This document shows, piece by piece, positions 1-8,900 of a DNA stretch of 64,000 nucleotides; position 1 is the stretch's first letter; the number at the start of each line of letters is the position of its first letter. The stretch covers positions 19,338-83,337 of the forward strand of contig JAUCGA010000007.1 in NCBI GenBank assembly GCA_030377865.1. Reading direction: 5' to 3'. The notes beneath the pieces were generated by a model. That model ran no database searches. It saw only the letters and a list, made by a program, of their open reading frames with translations, and had not been told where the DNA came from. The position numbers were made by a program, and so were the translations under genes. The DNA comes from Anaerolineales bacterium HSG25. Its GTDB lineage: Bacteria; Chloroflexota; Anaerolineae; 4572-78; J111.

Positions 1-24
1 TTCGATAATAAGAAGTGAGCGACC

Positions 25-186
25 ATGCAGTTTTTAATCCGATTGTTTGAAACGTTACTGTCTGAACCGAATAACTCATCAACCAACAGTACCATCCAAC
101 CCAAACAGTTCTCACTCCAAACTCGACTGATACTCGATCCCCAACAGCGCTTAAAGCTGTACAAAGCCATTGACTTGGCTGGTTAA
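25..186 (+). CDS. possible small protein, 53 aa, unknown function
   Basis: An ATG-initiated frame of 53 codons begins MQFLIRLFETLL and ends YKAIDLAG. It starts six bases after a TGA that closes another frame entering from the left edge (last residues FDNKK), which would fit translational coupling to an upstream gene cut off by the window. The N-terminus is hydrophobic and the C-terminal half is Gln-, Arg- and Lys-rich. I recognise no domain, and no strong ribosome binding site is visible. It could be a chance frame; the placement directly behind a stop codon is the only support. Confidence 0.3.
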   Translation: MQFLIRLFETLLSEPNNSSTNSTIQPKQFSLQTRLILDPQQRLKLYKAIDLAG

Positions 187-194
187 TAAAGTAT

Positions 195-247
195 CAGAGT
201 TGACAGGTTTATCCCATTCGGGGGTGAACAAAAACCTATTAACTCTG
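195..247. repeat. interrupted inverted repeat upstream of the first HlyD gene
   Basis: CAGAGTT at the left pairs with AACTCTG at the right, and an inner AGGTTT pairs with AAACCT, around a G-rich loop. It may be a terminator of the upstream transcript or one of the small palindromic repeats common in this window. There is no clear T-run after it. Confidence 0.45.
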
Positions 248-284
248 AAAATATATAAATGTATAAGCATAAAGAGGTTAAGTG

Positions 285-1589
285 ATGCGTAAAAACTATT
301 TTTTGATTGTCTCCATGATTGTTTTGTTAGGCATAGTGTTGACTGGTTGCAATACAGCCAGTGTTGAAGAGGATACTGCCACCGAAGATATTCCGGTCGT
401 GACCGCAGTCAATGATCAAGTATCAGCCGAATCGTTTATCGAGCCGGTTCGTTACCTTGATGTGACCTTTGAAACCAGCGGCCAAATCGTCGAGCTACTG
501 ATTGAAGAAGGTCAACTTGTGACCGCTGGTGAGGTGATTGCTCGCTTAGACGACAGTGACCTGAAAGCGGCCATTCAAGTGGCTGAGGCCAACTTGAACA
601 AAGCTCAAGCCGATGTGACCGCCATTAAAGCTGGCCCGACCGACGAAGAGATTGCTCAGGCACAGGCTGGTATTCTCAAAACCGAGGCTGAACTGGTCAA
701 GCTGATTACTGGCGCTACGCCCGAAGAGATTGCCGTGGCTGAGAGCAAAGTCCGTACCCGTCAGGCTCAATTGAGTCAAGTGTTAGCCTCCGCTCGACCG
801 GGGCAACTCGAAGCCGCCGCCTCTGCTGTCATTTTAGCCGAAGTTGAGGTGGGTCAAGCTCAGTCTGCGTATGATGAAGGTCAGTTTGCTCTTGATAGCG
901 ACGTTCGAGCCGCTCGGTTGCACCAAGCTCAAGCCAGTTTAGCCAAAGCACTGGCCGAGTTTAATCGTCTGAATAACGGCGCGACTGATGAAACAGTTGC
1001 CATTGCCAGAGCCAGCGTCAACCTAGAGCAAACTGCACTAGAAAAAGTGACCGCCAACCAGATTCCACAACGGATTGCCGAAGCCCAAATCAATGTGCAA
1101 GATGCTGAGGTAGCCTTGGCTCGACTATTGGCCGGTAACACTGATGAGGCAATTGCCATCCGAGAAGCAGGCGTAAAGCAGGCCGAAGTGGCCTTGCAAA
1201 AAGCGGTCAACGATCTGGACAAGGCCGAACTTATCGCTCCGTTTGGTGGTATCATCGCCAATTTGCCCATTGAAGAAAGTGAGTTTATCAACAATGGAGC
1301 TACCGTCATGACCTTGGCCGACACCTCAGAATGGCTCATCAAAACCGATGACCTGACCGAAATCGACATCGTCTCGGTGCAAGAAGGTCAGGTGGTTGAG
1401 GTTGAAGTGGATGCCTTACCAAGCGAAACCTTCACTGGCATCGTCACCCGCATCAAGCCAATGGCCGAAACCAAGGCTGGCGACGTAACCTACACCGTCG
1501 AAGTCAAACTGACTAGTGATGGGGCAACCGACAGCCAGTTACGATGGGGCATGACGGTCAACGTCAACATTGAAACTGAGACATTATAA
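285..1589 (+). CDS. HlyD/MacA-type periplasmic adaptor lipoprotein (efflux/secretion)
   Basis: Membrane-fusion adaptor protein of 434 residues that would couple an inner-membrane transporter, probably of the ABC type, to the outside. A signal peptide with lipobox LTGC places the lipidated Cys at residue 22. A split biotinyl/lipoyl-like domain follows: the first half near residues 55-90 (EGQLVTAGEVIARLDD) and the second near 310-345 (LIAPFGGIIANL). Between them is a long helical hairpin built from repeats of AG-x-T-D/P-EE-x-A. A beta-barrel domain closes the protein (GDVTYTVEV, LRWGMTVNV). ATG at 285 is preferred over GTG at 282 because AGAGG lies seven bases upstream. A paralogue follows directly. 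No transporter is visible in the window; it may lie to the left. The family is clear but the substrate is unknown. Confidence 0.85.
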   Translation: MRKNYFLIVSMIVLLGIVLTGCNTASVEEDTATEDIPVVTAVNDQVSAESFIEPVRYLDVTFETSGQIVELLIEEGQLVTAGEVIARLDDSDLKAAIQVAEANLNKAQADVTAIKAGPTDEEIAQAQAGILKTEAELVKLITGATPEEIAVAESKVRTRQAQLSQVLASARPGQLEAAASAVILAEVEVGQAQSAYDEGQFALDSDVRAARLHQAQASLAKALAEFNRLNNGATDETVAIARASVNLEQTALEKVTANQIPQRIAEAQINVQDAEVALARLLAGNTDEAIAIREAGVKQAEVALQKAVNDLDKAELIAPFGGIIANLPIEESEFINNGATVMTLADTSEWLIKTDDLTEIDIVSVQEGQVVEVEVDALPSETFTGIVTRIKPMAETKAGDVTYTVEVKLTSDGATDSQLRWGMTVNVNIETETL

Positions 1590-1608
1590 TTGATTTTTGA
1601 TGATATTC

Positions 1609-1661
1609 GGAGTGCAAAAGCTTCTTGCTTTTGCGGCAAAAGCAAGAAGCTTTTGCACTCC
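1609..1661. repeat. perfect 26-bp-arm palindrome, family A copy 1
   Basis: The left arm (1609-1634) and right arm (1636-1661) are exact reverse complements around a single G. The arms begin GGAGTGCAAAAGC and end GCTTTTGCACTCC. A second family member lies at 57396-57460. A short T-run follows on the + strand, so it could also terminate transcription between the two adaptor genes. Confidence 0.9.
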
Positions 1662-1722
1662 TTTTTCGACATCAAGCTCAACCAACTTCATTTAATTTTA
1701 GAACGATACGAGGGACTATTCG

Positions 1723-3039
1723 ATGAGTAAAAAACTACTACTGATAATCACGGTGTTCTTAATCACCGGCGCGGGGATTGGTTACACCTTTATCAATCAA
1801 GCCGAGGCCGAAACAGAAGCCAAACCAGAACTGGTGGAAGAGCTTGTCTCCGACACCAAATTTGTCTCGGCAGAAGGGTTTGTACTGCCTCAGAAACAGG
1901 CTAAATTGGCCTTTGAAACGAGCGGTTGGTTGATTAACTTGGACGTTACTGAGGGCGACATAGTTATAGAAGGGCAGGTGCTGGCTCGTTTAGAAGATAC
2001 TGACCAACAGTTCGCCATCGCCGAAATTGAGGCTCAACGGTTGTTGGCGCAGGCCAATTTGAACCAACTATTAGCTGGCCCAACTCCTGAAGAGATTGCC
2101 CAAAAAGAGGTCGCACTAGCACGAGCCGAGGCCGCTCTTGAAACATTTATGACCGGCGCAACCAACGAAGATGTGGCGCAAGTAAAAGCTGGTTTGAACC
2201 TACGACAGTTGGAGCTACAAGAACTGTTGGCTGGTAATCGAGCCGAAGAGTTGTTAGCCGCCGAAGCCAGCATGAATCAGGCCGCGGCCGATGTTCAGCA
2301 AGCACAACTGGAATATAACAAAGTAGAAGGCAGTACGCATGACGAAGCGATTCAGCAAGTCGGCATAGGCTTACAAAAAGCGACCGCCGCTTATGAAAGT
2401 GCCAAAGCCTTGTACGAGGATGCACTTGCTGGAGCAACGCCCGAAGAGATTACGGTCTCTCGTTCGTTAGTGGCTGAGGAACAAGCCCTGCTCAAGCAGA
2501 TTATGGCTGGTCCAACCGACGAAGAGATTACCTCGTTACTGGCCGATGTCCAACAGCGTCAAGCCGACTTAGATTTGCTTTTAGCTGGCTCTACCGATGA
2601 GGCGATTGCCGTCGGTGAGGCCGAAGTCACTCAGGTTGAGGCTCGATTAGCCCAAGTCAAGCTGACGGTCGAAGATACTGAAATCATCGCTCCGTTTGAT
2701 GGGATTATCGCTGACTTGCCGATTGAGGATGGTCAGTATGTCAACATGGGTGAGCCGATATTGACCCTCGCTCAGAGCCACCCGTGGTATATCGAAACCG
2801 ATGATTTGACCGAACTCGATGTGATTTATGTAGAAGAAGGTCAAACTGTAACCGTTAAGGTCGATGCCTTACCCGATGAGACCTTTGAAGGCACCATTAC
2901 CCACATCAAACCGCAGTCCGAAACCAAAGCGGGCGACGTGACCTATACCGTAGACATCGCTCTGGCCGACAGCACCGCCACCGATGAGCGCCTACGCTGG
3001 GGTATGACAGCTTTTGTTGATGTGATGATTGATGAGTAA
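1723..3039 (+). CDS. HlyD/MacA-type adaptor protein, paralogue of the preceding gene
   Basis: Second membrane-fusion adaptor, 438 residues. The N-terminus has one hydrophobic segment (about residues 5-24) with no lipobox Cys, so it is probably an inner-membrane anchor. The domain order matches its neighbour: first lipoyl half-site (EGDIVIEGQVLARLED), long helical hairpin, second half-site (IIAPFDGIIADLPIEDGQYV) and beta-barrel (GDVTYTVDI, LRWGMTAFV). The hairpin is longer than in the first paralogue, with about seven units of the AG-x-T-x-EE-I type. The pair probably arose by tandem duplication and could form a mixed adaptor assembly. That they act together is inferred from adjacency. The transported substrate is unknown. 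Confidence 0.85.
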   Translation: MSKKLLLIITVFLITGAGIGYTFINQAEAETEAKPELVEELVSDTKFVSAEGFVLPQKQAKLAFETSGWLINLDVTEGDIVIEGQVLARLEDTDQQFAIAEIEAQRLLAQANLNQLLAGPTPEEIAQKEVALARAEAALETFMTGATNEDVAQVKAGLNLRQLELQELLAGNRAEELLAAEASMNQAAADVQQAQLEYNKVEGSTHDEAIQQVGIGLQKATAAYESAKALYEDALAGATPEEITVSRSLVAEEQALLKQIMAGPTDEEITSLLADVQQRQADLDLLLAGSTDEAIAVGEAEVTQVEARLAQVKLTVEDTEIIAPFDGIIADLPIEDGQYVNMGEPILTLAQSHPWYIETDDLTELDVIYVEEGQTVTVKVDALPDETFEGTITHIKPQSETKAGDVTYTVDIALADSTATDERLRWGMTAFVDVMIDE

Positions 3040-3043
3040 TTAG

Positions 3044-3136
3044 TTTTGCGGGGTTTCAGGGTAAGACCTCCAAAGAGAAAACCACACCTCCGAGGTGCGA
3101 AGCTCCTCGGAGGTGTTTGAGAAAAACCCTGCAAGA
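3044..3136. repeat. small palindromic element with inner and outer inverted repeats
   Basis: The outer ends TTTTGCGGGGTTT and (reverse complement) TCTTGCAGGGTTT match at 11 of 13 positions. An inner 12-bp perfect stem, ACACCTCCGAGG/CCTCGGAGGTGT, spans 3084-3116. The size and structure resemble a miniature inverted-repeat element. It may also terminate the adaptor transcript. Confidence 0.55.
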
Positions 3137-3194
3137 TTTATTTAACAGTGTAGTTATTATACGAATTTATAACGATACAGAATAGGAACAAACG

Positions 3195-4628
3195 ATGACT
3201 ATAAAAAAGACAGTACTACTAATCGCCATCATCATCGCCGGACTATTTGTCCCCGCCGTGATGGCTGATGAAGGCAAATTCACCGTGCAGGACATGCACG
3301 ATACCTTAGCTCAAGGTACGGCCAAAGGGTTTTTGATGAGCGTCACTAACCCCGATTTGAGCGCCAGCCAAGATTTCTACCTGACCAGCAACGCCTCCGT
3401 ACCGACTACTTTACTCAATAATAGTAGCTTCAACAGTTTTGAGATTGTCTCAACTGAACTGCTTGACGATACGACCCATCAAACCACCGCCCTGCTGAAT
3501 CCGGGTCAAGAGACCGTCCTTATTACCAGTGGTTGGTATCAAGGTCGCTGGAAAGTTGAATCAGCCAGTTTGATGAGTGACACCTCTGCCGAGGCAACCT
3601 CCACTACCGAGCAGACCAGTCGCCCGACCAACCGTCAAACGACTACAACTGTTCCGGCCATAAGCAACGGTCTACAAGGCCAACTCGTTTTTCAGACCTA
3701 CAGCGGTGGCCCGATTTACATCATCAACGCCAATGGAACCGGCCTCCGAGAAATCACCACCGGCATGGATCCGCAAGTTTCACCGGATGGTACGCAGTTG
3801 GTCTTCACTCGTTGGGAGCCAGAATATGCGCTCTACACCATCAACCTAAACGGAACCAACGAGCGCCAAGTTGCTACAGGTTGGCGACAGATGAAGTCAC
3901 CCTCATGGTCAGCCGATGGTAGCCGAGTGGTATTCAGCTATCAAGAAGGGGGGCGTTTAGATGACGAGTATCGAAGCATCAACTGGGCGCAAACCATGCG
4001 AACCGACGACACGCCCCGTATTCCTGATACGGCTCGCGACATCGAAACCGAAAACGGCACTACCACCTATCGCCTGCCCATGGACGCATATTGGCATCTG
4101 CAACAGATTGACCTACTCAGCGCCATGCCGATTGATACCTCGACCGGCAGTCGCTACAGCTACGGCTCTAGCTTCCATCCGCAAAACAGCCACCAAATCA
4201 TCTACCGTGGAGACCGAGGGTTGGGTCTATACGATACGACCAGCCAAACCAGCCGCCCTTTGACGACCGACTATCGTGACAAAGCGGCTGTCTTCTCACC
4301 GGACGGCACCAAAATTGCCGCCTCTTACTGGCAAGAAGGGCATTGGGAAGTGCATGTCCTAAACGCTGATGGCACCGGACGACAACGTCTGACCGAAACA
4401 CCCATGGCCGTTACGATTACCGAAAAACGAAGCTGGAACAACTCGGCACCGGCATGGTCTCCCGATGGGCAACACCTCACCTTTATGACCGACCGCACCG
4501 GCGAATGGGAGTTGTGGATTATGGATGTGGACGGGGCAAATCAGCGCCCCATGTTCACCAACGGCGCACTCGACGGCATCGAGTTTGAGTATGGCGGTGT
4601 TGACGAGCGTATGGTTTCTTGGAAATAG
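3195..4628 (+). CDS. secreted TolB-like/PD40 beta-propeller protein
   Basis: Exported protein of 477 residues. An N-terminal signal peptide (about residues 1-24, ending PAVMA) is followed by a roughly 100-residue domain of unknown type and a Ser/Thr-rich linker (about 130-155). The rest contains WD40-like PD40 propeller repeats, seen as VSPDGTQLVF, WSADGSRVVF, FSPDGTKIAA and WSPDGQHLTF, each followed by a strand ending in a Leu/Trp-I-x-D/N-x-DG-x-N/G-R turn. Such propellers usually bind protein or glycan partners rather than catalyse reactions. The gene follows the two adaptors on the same strand after a palindromic spacer, so it may belong to the same envelope function, but this is not certain. 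Confidence 0.8.
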   Translation: MTIKKTVLLIAIIIAGLFVPAVMADEGKFTVQDMHDTLAQGTAKGFLMSVTNPDLSASQDFYLTSNASVPTTLLNNSSFNSFEIVSTELLDDTTHQTTALLNPGQETVLITSGWYQGRWKVESASLMSDTSAEATSTTEQTSRPTNRQTTTTVPAISNGLQGQLVFQTYSGGPIYIINANGTGLREITTGMDPQVSPDGTQLVFTRWEPEYALYTINLNGTNERQVATGWRQMKSPSWSADGSRVVFSYQEGGRLDDEYRSINWAQTMRTDDTPRIPDTARDIETENGTTTYRLPMDAYWHLQQIDLLSAMPIDTSTGSRYSYGSSFHPQNSHQIIYRGDRGLGLYDTTSQTSRPLTTDYRDKAAVFSPDGTKIAASYWQEGHWEVHVLNADGTGRQRLTETPMAVTITEKRSWNNSAPAWSPDGQHLTFMTDRTGEWELWIMDVDGANQRPMFTNGALDGIEFEYGGVDERMVSWK

Positions 4629-4640
4629 TTTAACTGGGAG

Positions 4641-4718
4641 CGCAGACATCCTGTCTGCGATGGGTTTGATGGTCGCCGATATGTATCGGCGACCCATACT
4701 TAGCGGATATTCATCCGC
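4641..4718. repeat. three consecutive short palindromes
   Basis: CGCAGACA-TCC-TGTCTGCG (4641-4659), TCGCCGATA-TG-TATCGGCGA (4673-4692) and GCGGAT/ATCCGC (4703-4718) follow one another. The middle hairpin is flanked by an extra ATGGGT/ACCCAT pair (4660-4697). The first, closest to the propeller gene stop, could act as its terminator, although no T-run follows. Confidence 0.6.
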
Positions 4719-4812
4719 CATACATCTGTTGTGATGGCGAGGTTACACGTTTCGCAACGATCACGAAACATCAGAATATTTATTGGCGGTTGGTTATTGA
4801 GCCGACCAGCAC

Positions 4813-5029
4813 CTTAGGCAGTTCCAGAAAAATAAATCTCCCGCCGTCCCCTGAGCCTGTCGAAGGGTAAAAGTTCAGTAAGAGCGCCCTAGAAACCCGA
4901 TTTCTTAAAGAAATCGGGTTTCTGACGTTCCTTCTGGCGAGTTCACTGAATATTTACGTCGAAGGGGACTGGCTTCGGCAGGTTCAGCCAACGATTTTTG
5001 GGAGATTTTAAAAGTTGGAACTGCCTAAG
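4813..5029. mobile_element. large palindromic element with perfect 14-bp terminal inverted repeats, interrupted by a MITE
   Basis: The left end CTTAGGCAGTTCCA is the exact reverse complement of the right end TGGAACTGCCTAAG. Further in, AATCTCCC pairs with GGGAGATT, and CTGAGCCTGTCGAAG pairs imperfectly with CTTCGGCAGGTTCAG. Removing the inner 91-bp element and one 8-bp duplication leaves an imperfect hairpin element of about 118 bp. Together with 4641-4718 it fills the 424-bp gap between the propeller gene and crp, where I see no coding sequence. Confidence 0.7.
4867..4957 (+). mobile_element. 91-bp MITE-like element, copy 1
   Basis: The ends are GTAAAAGTTCAGTAA and, reverse-complemented, GTAAATATTCAGTGAA. 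The centre holds the palindrome AGAAACCCGATTTCTT followed by its complement. It is flanked on both sides by the direct repeat GTCGAAGG (4859-4866 and 4958-4965), as expected of a target-site duplication. A second copy, equal in length and in reverse orientation, is at 54698-54788. It has no coding capacity and would have to be moved by a transposase encoded elsewhere. Confidence 0.8.
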
Positions 5030-5052
5030 TAAAGAACTATTCGCAGAGGCAA

Positions 5053-5805
5053 CTACCGGTACTGCCGGTTACACAGAGAGCAGGTGAGGCAATGGTCAAT
5101 AATAACTTGACGACAGGTTATATCTTCAGCAATATACTGTAAACAGGTTAAATTTCGGATAATAATCTGTTTTCGTCCGCCTACAACCAACTTATTATGC
5201 TTCCATTGACTTAAAATCCGGCTAACCATGTGTAGGGTTGTACCGGTCATTTCGGCAATCTCTTGGCGAGAGAGGGGGAAGTCGATTAAAATACCCTCCT
5301 CAACCCGACGACCCATTTGGTGAGCCAACCGGATTAAGGCATGGGCTGTCCGTTGTTCCACCGTTTCGGTGGCTAAACATCGGTAGGCATTTTGTAGCTG
5401 TTCTACTTGAGATAAAAGTTGTAGCTGTATATTAGTAGCTAATTGAGGATAACGCGCCAATAGCTGTTGGATAATTTCACACGGCCATGCAAACAGTAGG
5501 GAATCCTCAATCGCTTGAGCCGATGCACTGTAATGCGTTCCTTGAACTGTTGCCAAATTTCCGATACCTCGTCCAGGGCCAACATATTGAAAAATAACTT
5601 GTTGACCTGACATGCCTAACTGGATTATCCGAAAACGGCCATCCATAACCACAAAAAAGGTGGTGGCAACATCACCTTGGTTAAGGGCATAATCATTCTG
5701 TTTTATTGTGTGGGGGTAGGAGGCAGAAACAATAACTTCTAAATCTCTTTCGGCCAAATTATCAAACAGACCAACTTGCTGTAAAACTTCGTTATCCAAG
5801 AGCAT
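5053..5805 (-). CDS. Crp/Fnr-family transcriptional regulator
   Basis: Regulator of 250 residues. An N-terminal cyclic-nucleotide-binding-like domain spans about residues 10-125 (NQGDVATTFFVVMDGRFRI, then GPGRGIGNL), followed by a dimerisation helix and a winged helix-turn-helix near 170-205 (LSRQEIAEMTGTTLHMVSRIL). ATG at 5805 starts the conserved region; a longer open frame reaching 6045 would overlap the end of the surface protein gene and has no family support. The C-terminus carries a cysteine group (C231, C239, C242, C245; DHCLTCSLC) that is not the N-terminal iron-sulfur site of Fnr. The ligand is unknown. The neighbouring surface protein or propeller gene could be targets, but no operator is identified. 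Confidence 0.85.
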   Translation of the reverse strand: MLLDNEVLQQVGLFDNLAERDLEVIVSASYPHTIKQNDYALNQGDVATTFFVVMDGRFRIIQLGMSGQQVIFQYVGPGRGIGNLATVQGTHYSASAQAIEDSLLFAWPCEIIQQLLARYPQLATNIQLQLLSQVEQLQNAYRCLATETVEQRTAHALIRLAHQMGRRVEEGILIDFPLSRQEIAEMTGTTLHMVSRILSQWKHNKLVVGGRKQIIIRNLTCLQYIAEDITCRQVIIDHCLTCSLCNRQYR

Positions 5806-5878
5806 GAATACCGATATTAGCCCCTTTTGCAAAAATTTCTTTGTACCGTAATTAGTTCGTTGGTCTGTATTATAAACG

Positions 5879-5915
5879 AATATCCCCAGCCAAGAAAACT
5901 TGGACTGGGGATATT
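5879..5915 (-). terminator. hairpin after the Calx-beta protein gene
   Basis: AATATCCCCAG and CTGGGGATATT form an 11-bp stem, extended inward by CAAG/CTTG. It lies 60 bases beyond the stop codon of the large surface protein and upstream of crp. The T-run is weak. Confidence 0.55.
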
Positions 5916-5950
5916 TGATAATAACATTAAATTGTTGACGGCCTTTTTGT

Positions 5951-5974
5951 TGAATCGCTGAATCACTGAATCGT
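5951..5974. repeat. 8-bp tandem repeat (TGAATCrC) x3
   Basis: TGAATCGC, TGAATCAC and TGAATCGT stand in a row immediately beyond the stop codon of the surface protein gene. Confidence 0.6.
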
Positions 5975-8900
5975 TCAATGCCCGTTGATGATGAAGAAAC
6001 GGCTGTCCGTACCGACATTGCCCTTATCATACGCGGTAACATCAAGTCGATATAACCCGTTGGTTAATTTATCCCAATCAAAGGTATAATTTGGGGGATT
6101 TTCAGAATCACTAGCCGCCTTGGGAGAACGACATGGGTTCCCTCCAAAAGCACAATAAGGTGGGCCATAATCCATACGGCTCCAAATAATTTCACCCGTA
6201 GCAACATGAACAATTTCAAAACTGACCCACTCCTCATTAGAGAACGCAGGTGTTGTGGTAGCTGAAAACTGTGATTCGATAGTCGTAGTCATACCATCAT
6301 TAATAACCTCATAATCTACAGCAGGTGTGGTAATTGATATGGTCAACCCAGTTGATATCACAGGTACGACTGGCGCTCCATAAGAACAGGTATGTGACTG
6401 AATCTTTGGATCACCACCATCGCCAACAAAATAACGAATAATAAACGTATCATCACGAATTTCAGGTGTTGTTGTATACCGATAGGTGGTAGTAAAAAGA
6501 TGTTTGTTACCAGAGACAATTTTTTTGTTGAATGGTTGACTAAAATTATAGAGTATATAGGTAGGATAGCTTGTAGTATCAATGGCCCCAGTAATGGTTG
6601 GACTAGCACTAAGGGTTGGGGAATATTCATTCAGGAGAGTTGATCTGTACGCGATGAGATTGCCGGCGACTAAGGTAATCGTGGCAGTGTAGTTGTTTTT
6701 GGCCTCAATAATTGTTGTAGTGGTCGAAGCTAATTGGGTCGTAGTGATGGTAAACTTGACCTGATGACATTCTGAAACTGGAGCAGTGGTTTCATTATCA
6801 AGAATAACCACCGGAACAGTATCGGGTGTGCCTAACGTAGCCGCCACAGGTGAACTTAACGTCACCGTGAACAATAACAATTTGTCACCATCGAATACAG
6901 TATCATCCGTAATCGGAATAGTAAAATTTCCCGAAAGTCCCGCAGAAATGGTCAAACTGGTGTTACGGGCTTGATAATCAGTGCTGTCCAGTGCGGTACC
7001 ATTACTGGTAGTATACGTTATCACAACAGGATGAATAGAGGCATGGCTCAAGGTTACGTCGATACTAGCTGGGCCACCGTTCTCAGCGACATTAAATCCG
7101 TTACTGGCAAATTGAACCGTCGGCTCATTATCCTGAATTGTCACTGTGGTGCTGTTTGGTGAACCAAGTGTGGCATTAGTTGGATTGCTTAAGTTAATCG
7201 TGAAATCTTCGGACGATTCAGCAGTAGTGGCATCGTCCATAATCGGCACAGTAATGTCTTGACTTGTCTCGCTGGAATTAAAGGTCAGCGTGCCGGTGGT
7301 AACAGTATAATCACTGCCGCTGAGGGCCGCGCCATCGTTAGTCGCATAATCAACCGTTATAGTATTACCCGAAGCAGGACTAAGAGTAACTTGCACGATG
7401 ACAGAACCATCTCCCTCGGCGACGGTATAATTAGCGGCGGCAAATTGGAGTTGCGGGGGCGGGGTAACATCATCATTCACAATAGTGATGGTGGCACTGT
7501 CCGGCGAACCTAGCGTCGCTTTGTTTGGGTTACTCAAGGCAAAAGAGAACGTTTCATTTGATTCAATCGCGCCATCATTAAAGATAGTCACTGGAACGGT
7601 CATGACGGTTTGTCCGGGGGCAAAGGTAACAGAACCGCTGGCTATATTGTAGTCAATGCTAACGTTGGCTGACCCGTCGGCGGTAGCATAGTTAACGGTC
7701 ACGGTGGTCAACGCCGGAGCGCTGAGTTGAATCTCTAGATTAACTGTTCCACCGGCTTCGTTGACACTGTAGGTACTGTTACTCAGATAGACGGACGGAA
7801 TATCATCATTCACAATGGTCAGCGTTGCTGAGACAGGTGAGCCAAGGGTGGCACTGATTGGGTTGCTCAGGCTAAGATAGCAGGTTTCGTCATTTTCAAT
7901 GACGGTCTCAACTCCAAGCGGGATGGTCAGCGTTTGACTGATTTGACTCGGAATGAAGGTCAATGTGCCGCTAGTAGTAGTGTAATCACTCCCCGCCGAG
8001 GCCGTACCATCACTAGTGGCATAATCAACATTAATGGTGGCGTTGACCGCTTTACTGAGTGTCACCTCAACCTGAACGGAGCCGATATCCTCGTTTTGGC
8101 TATAGCTACTAGCGGTCAACTGAATAGTCGGCGTATCCTCATCAACAATTGTCACCAGAGTTGAAACCGGTGTCCCCATGTCCATGCCAGTTGGATTGCC
8201 CAAATTAACGAAAAAGGTGCGATCCGGTTCAATGTTCAGGTTGTCAATAATAGGCACAGAGATTGTTTGAACTATTTGGCCTGGGGCAAAAGTTAGGATA
8301 CCTGTCGTGTTACTGTAATCGATCCCGGCGATGGCACTGTTATTAGTGGTACTGTAGGCAATCGTGGTGACGATGCTGGCCGGTATATCGAGTGTCACGG
8401 TGATAGTCGCCATGCCGCCATTTTCCATGACACTGTAACTGGCACTTGAAAACTGAGCGGTAGGTGTATCATTATCCAAAATCGTCGCTTTGGCCGTGTC
8501 AGGCAGTCCTAATGTGGCGCTGATTGGGTTACTCAGCACAACATCAAAACTCTCTATCGTTTCAGTGTCAGAGTCGTCGATGATTGGCACGGTAAAGGTC
8601 TGGACCGTTTGAGCGGGGGCAAAGGTAAGCGTGCCAACACTGTTAGTGTAGTCGCTCCCAACCGTCGCCGAATCATCGCTGGTGCTATAATCGACCAGCA
8701 CCGGATAAGGAGCGCTACTGTTCAAGGTAACGGTCAACGGGGCTAGGCCGATAGATTCCGGCACACTATAAGGGAAAATTGTGCTATCAAACTGAACGAG
8801 TACCGTGTCATCCTCATTGATAGAAACAAGGGTCACATTGGGTGAACCGACATTCAGGTTGGTGTAGTTGCTCAACTGCAAGACAAAGGTTTCAATCGAT

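Noticed and set aside
1..18. End of an upstream gene (…FDNKK, TGA)
   Set aside because: Five codons are too few to support a feature, though the frame is open to the left edge.
5806..6045. 80-residue N-terminal extension of the Crp/Fnr protein
   Set aside because: It overlaps the 3' end of the surface protein gene, includes a translated 8-bp repeat and a terminator stem, and is outside the family domain.
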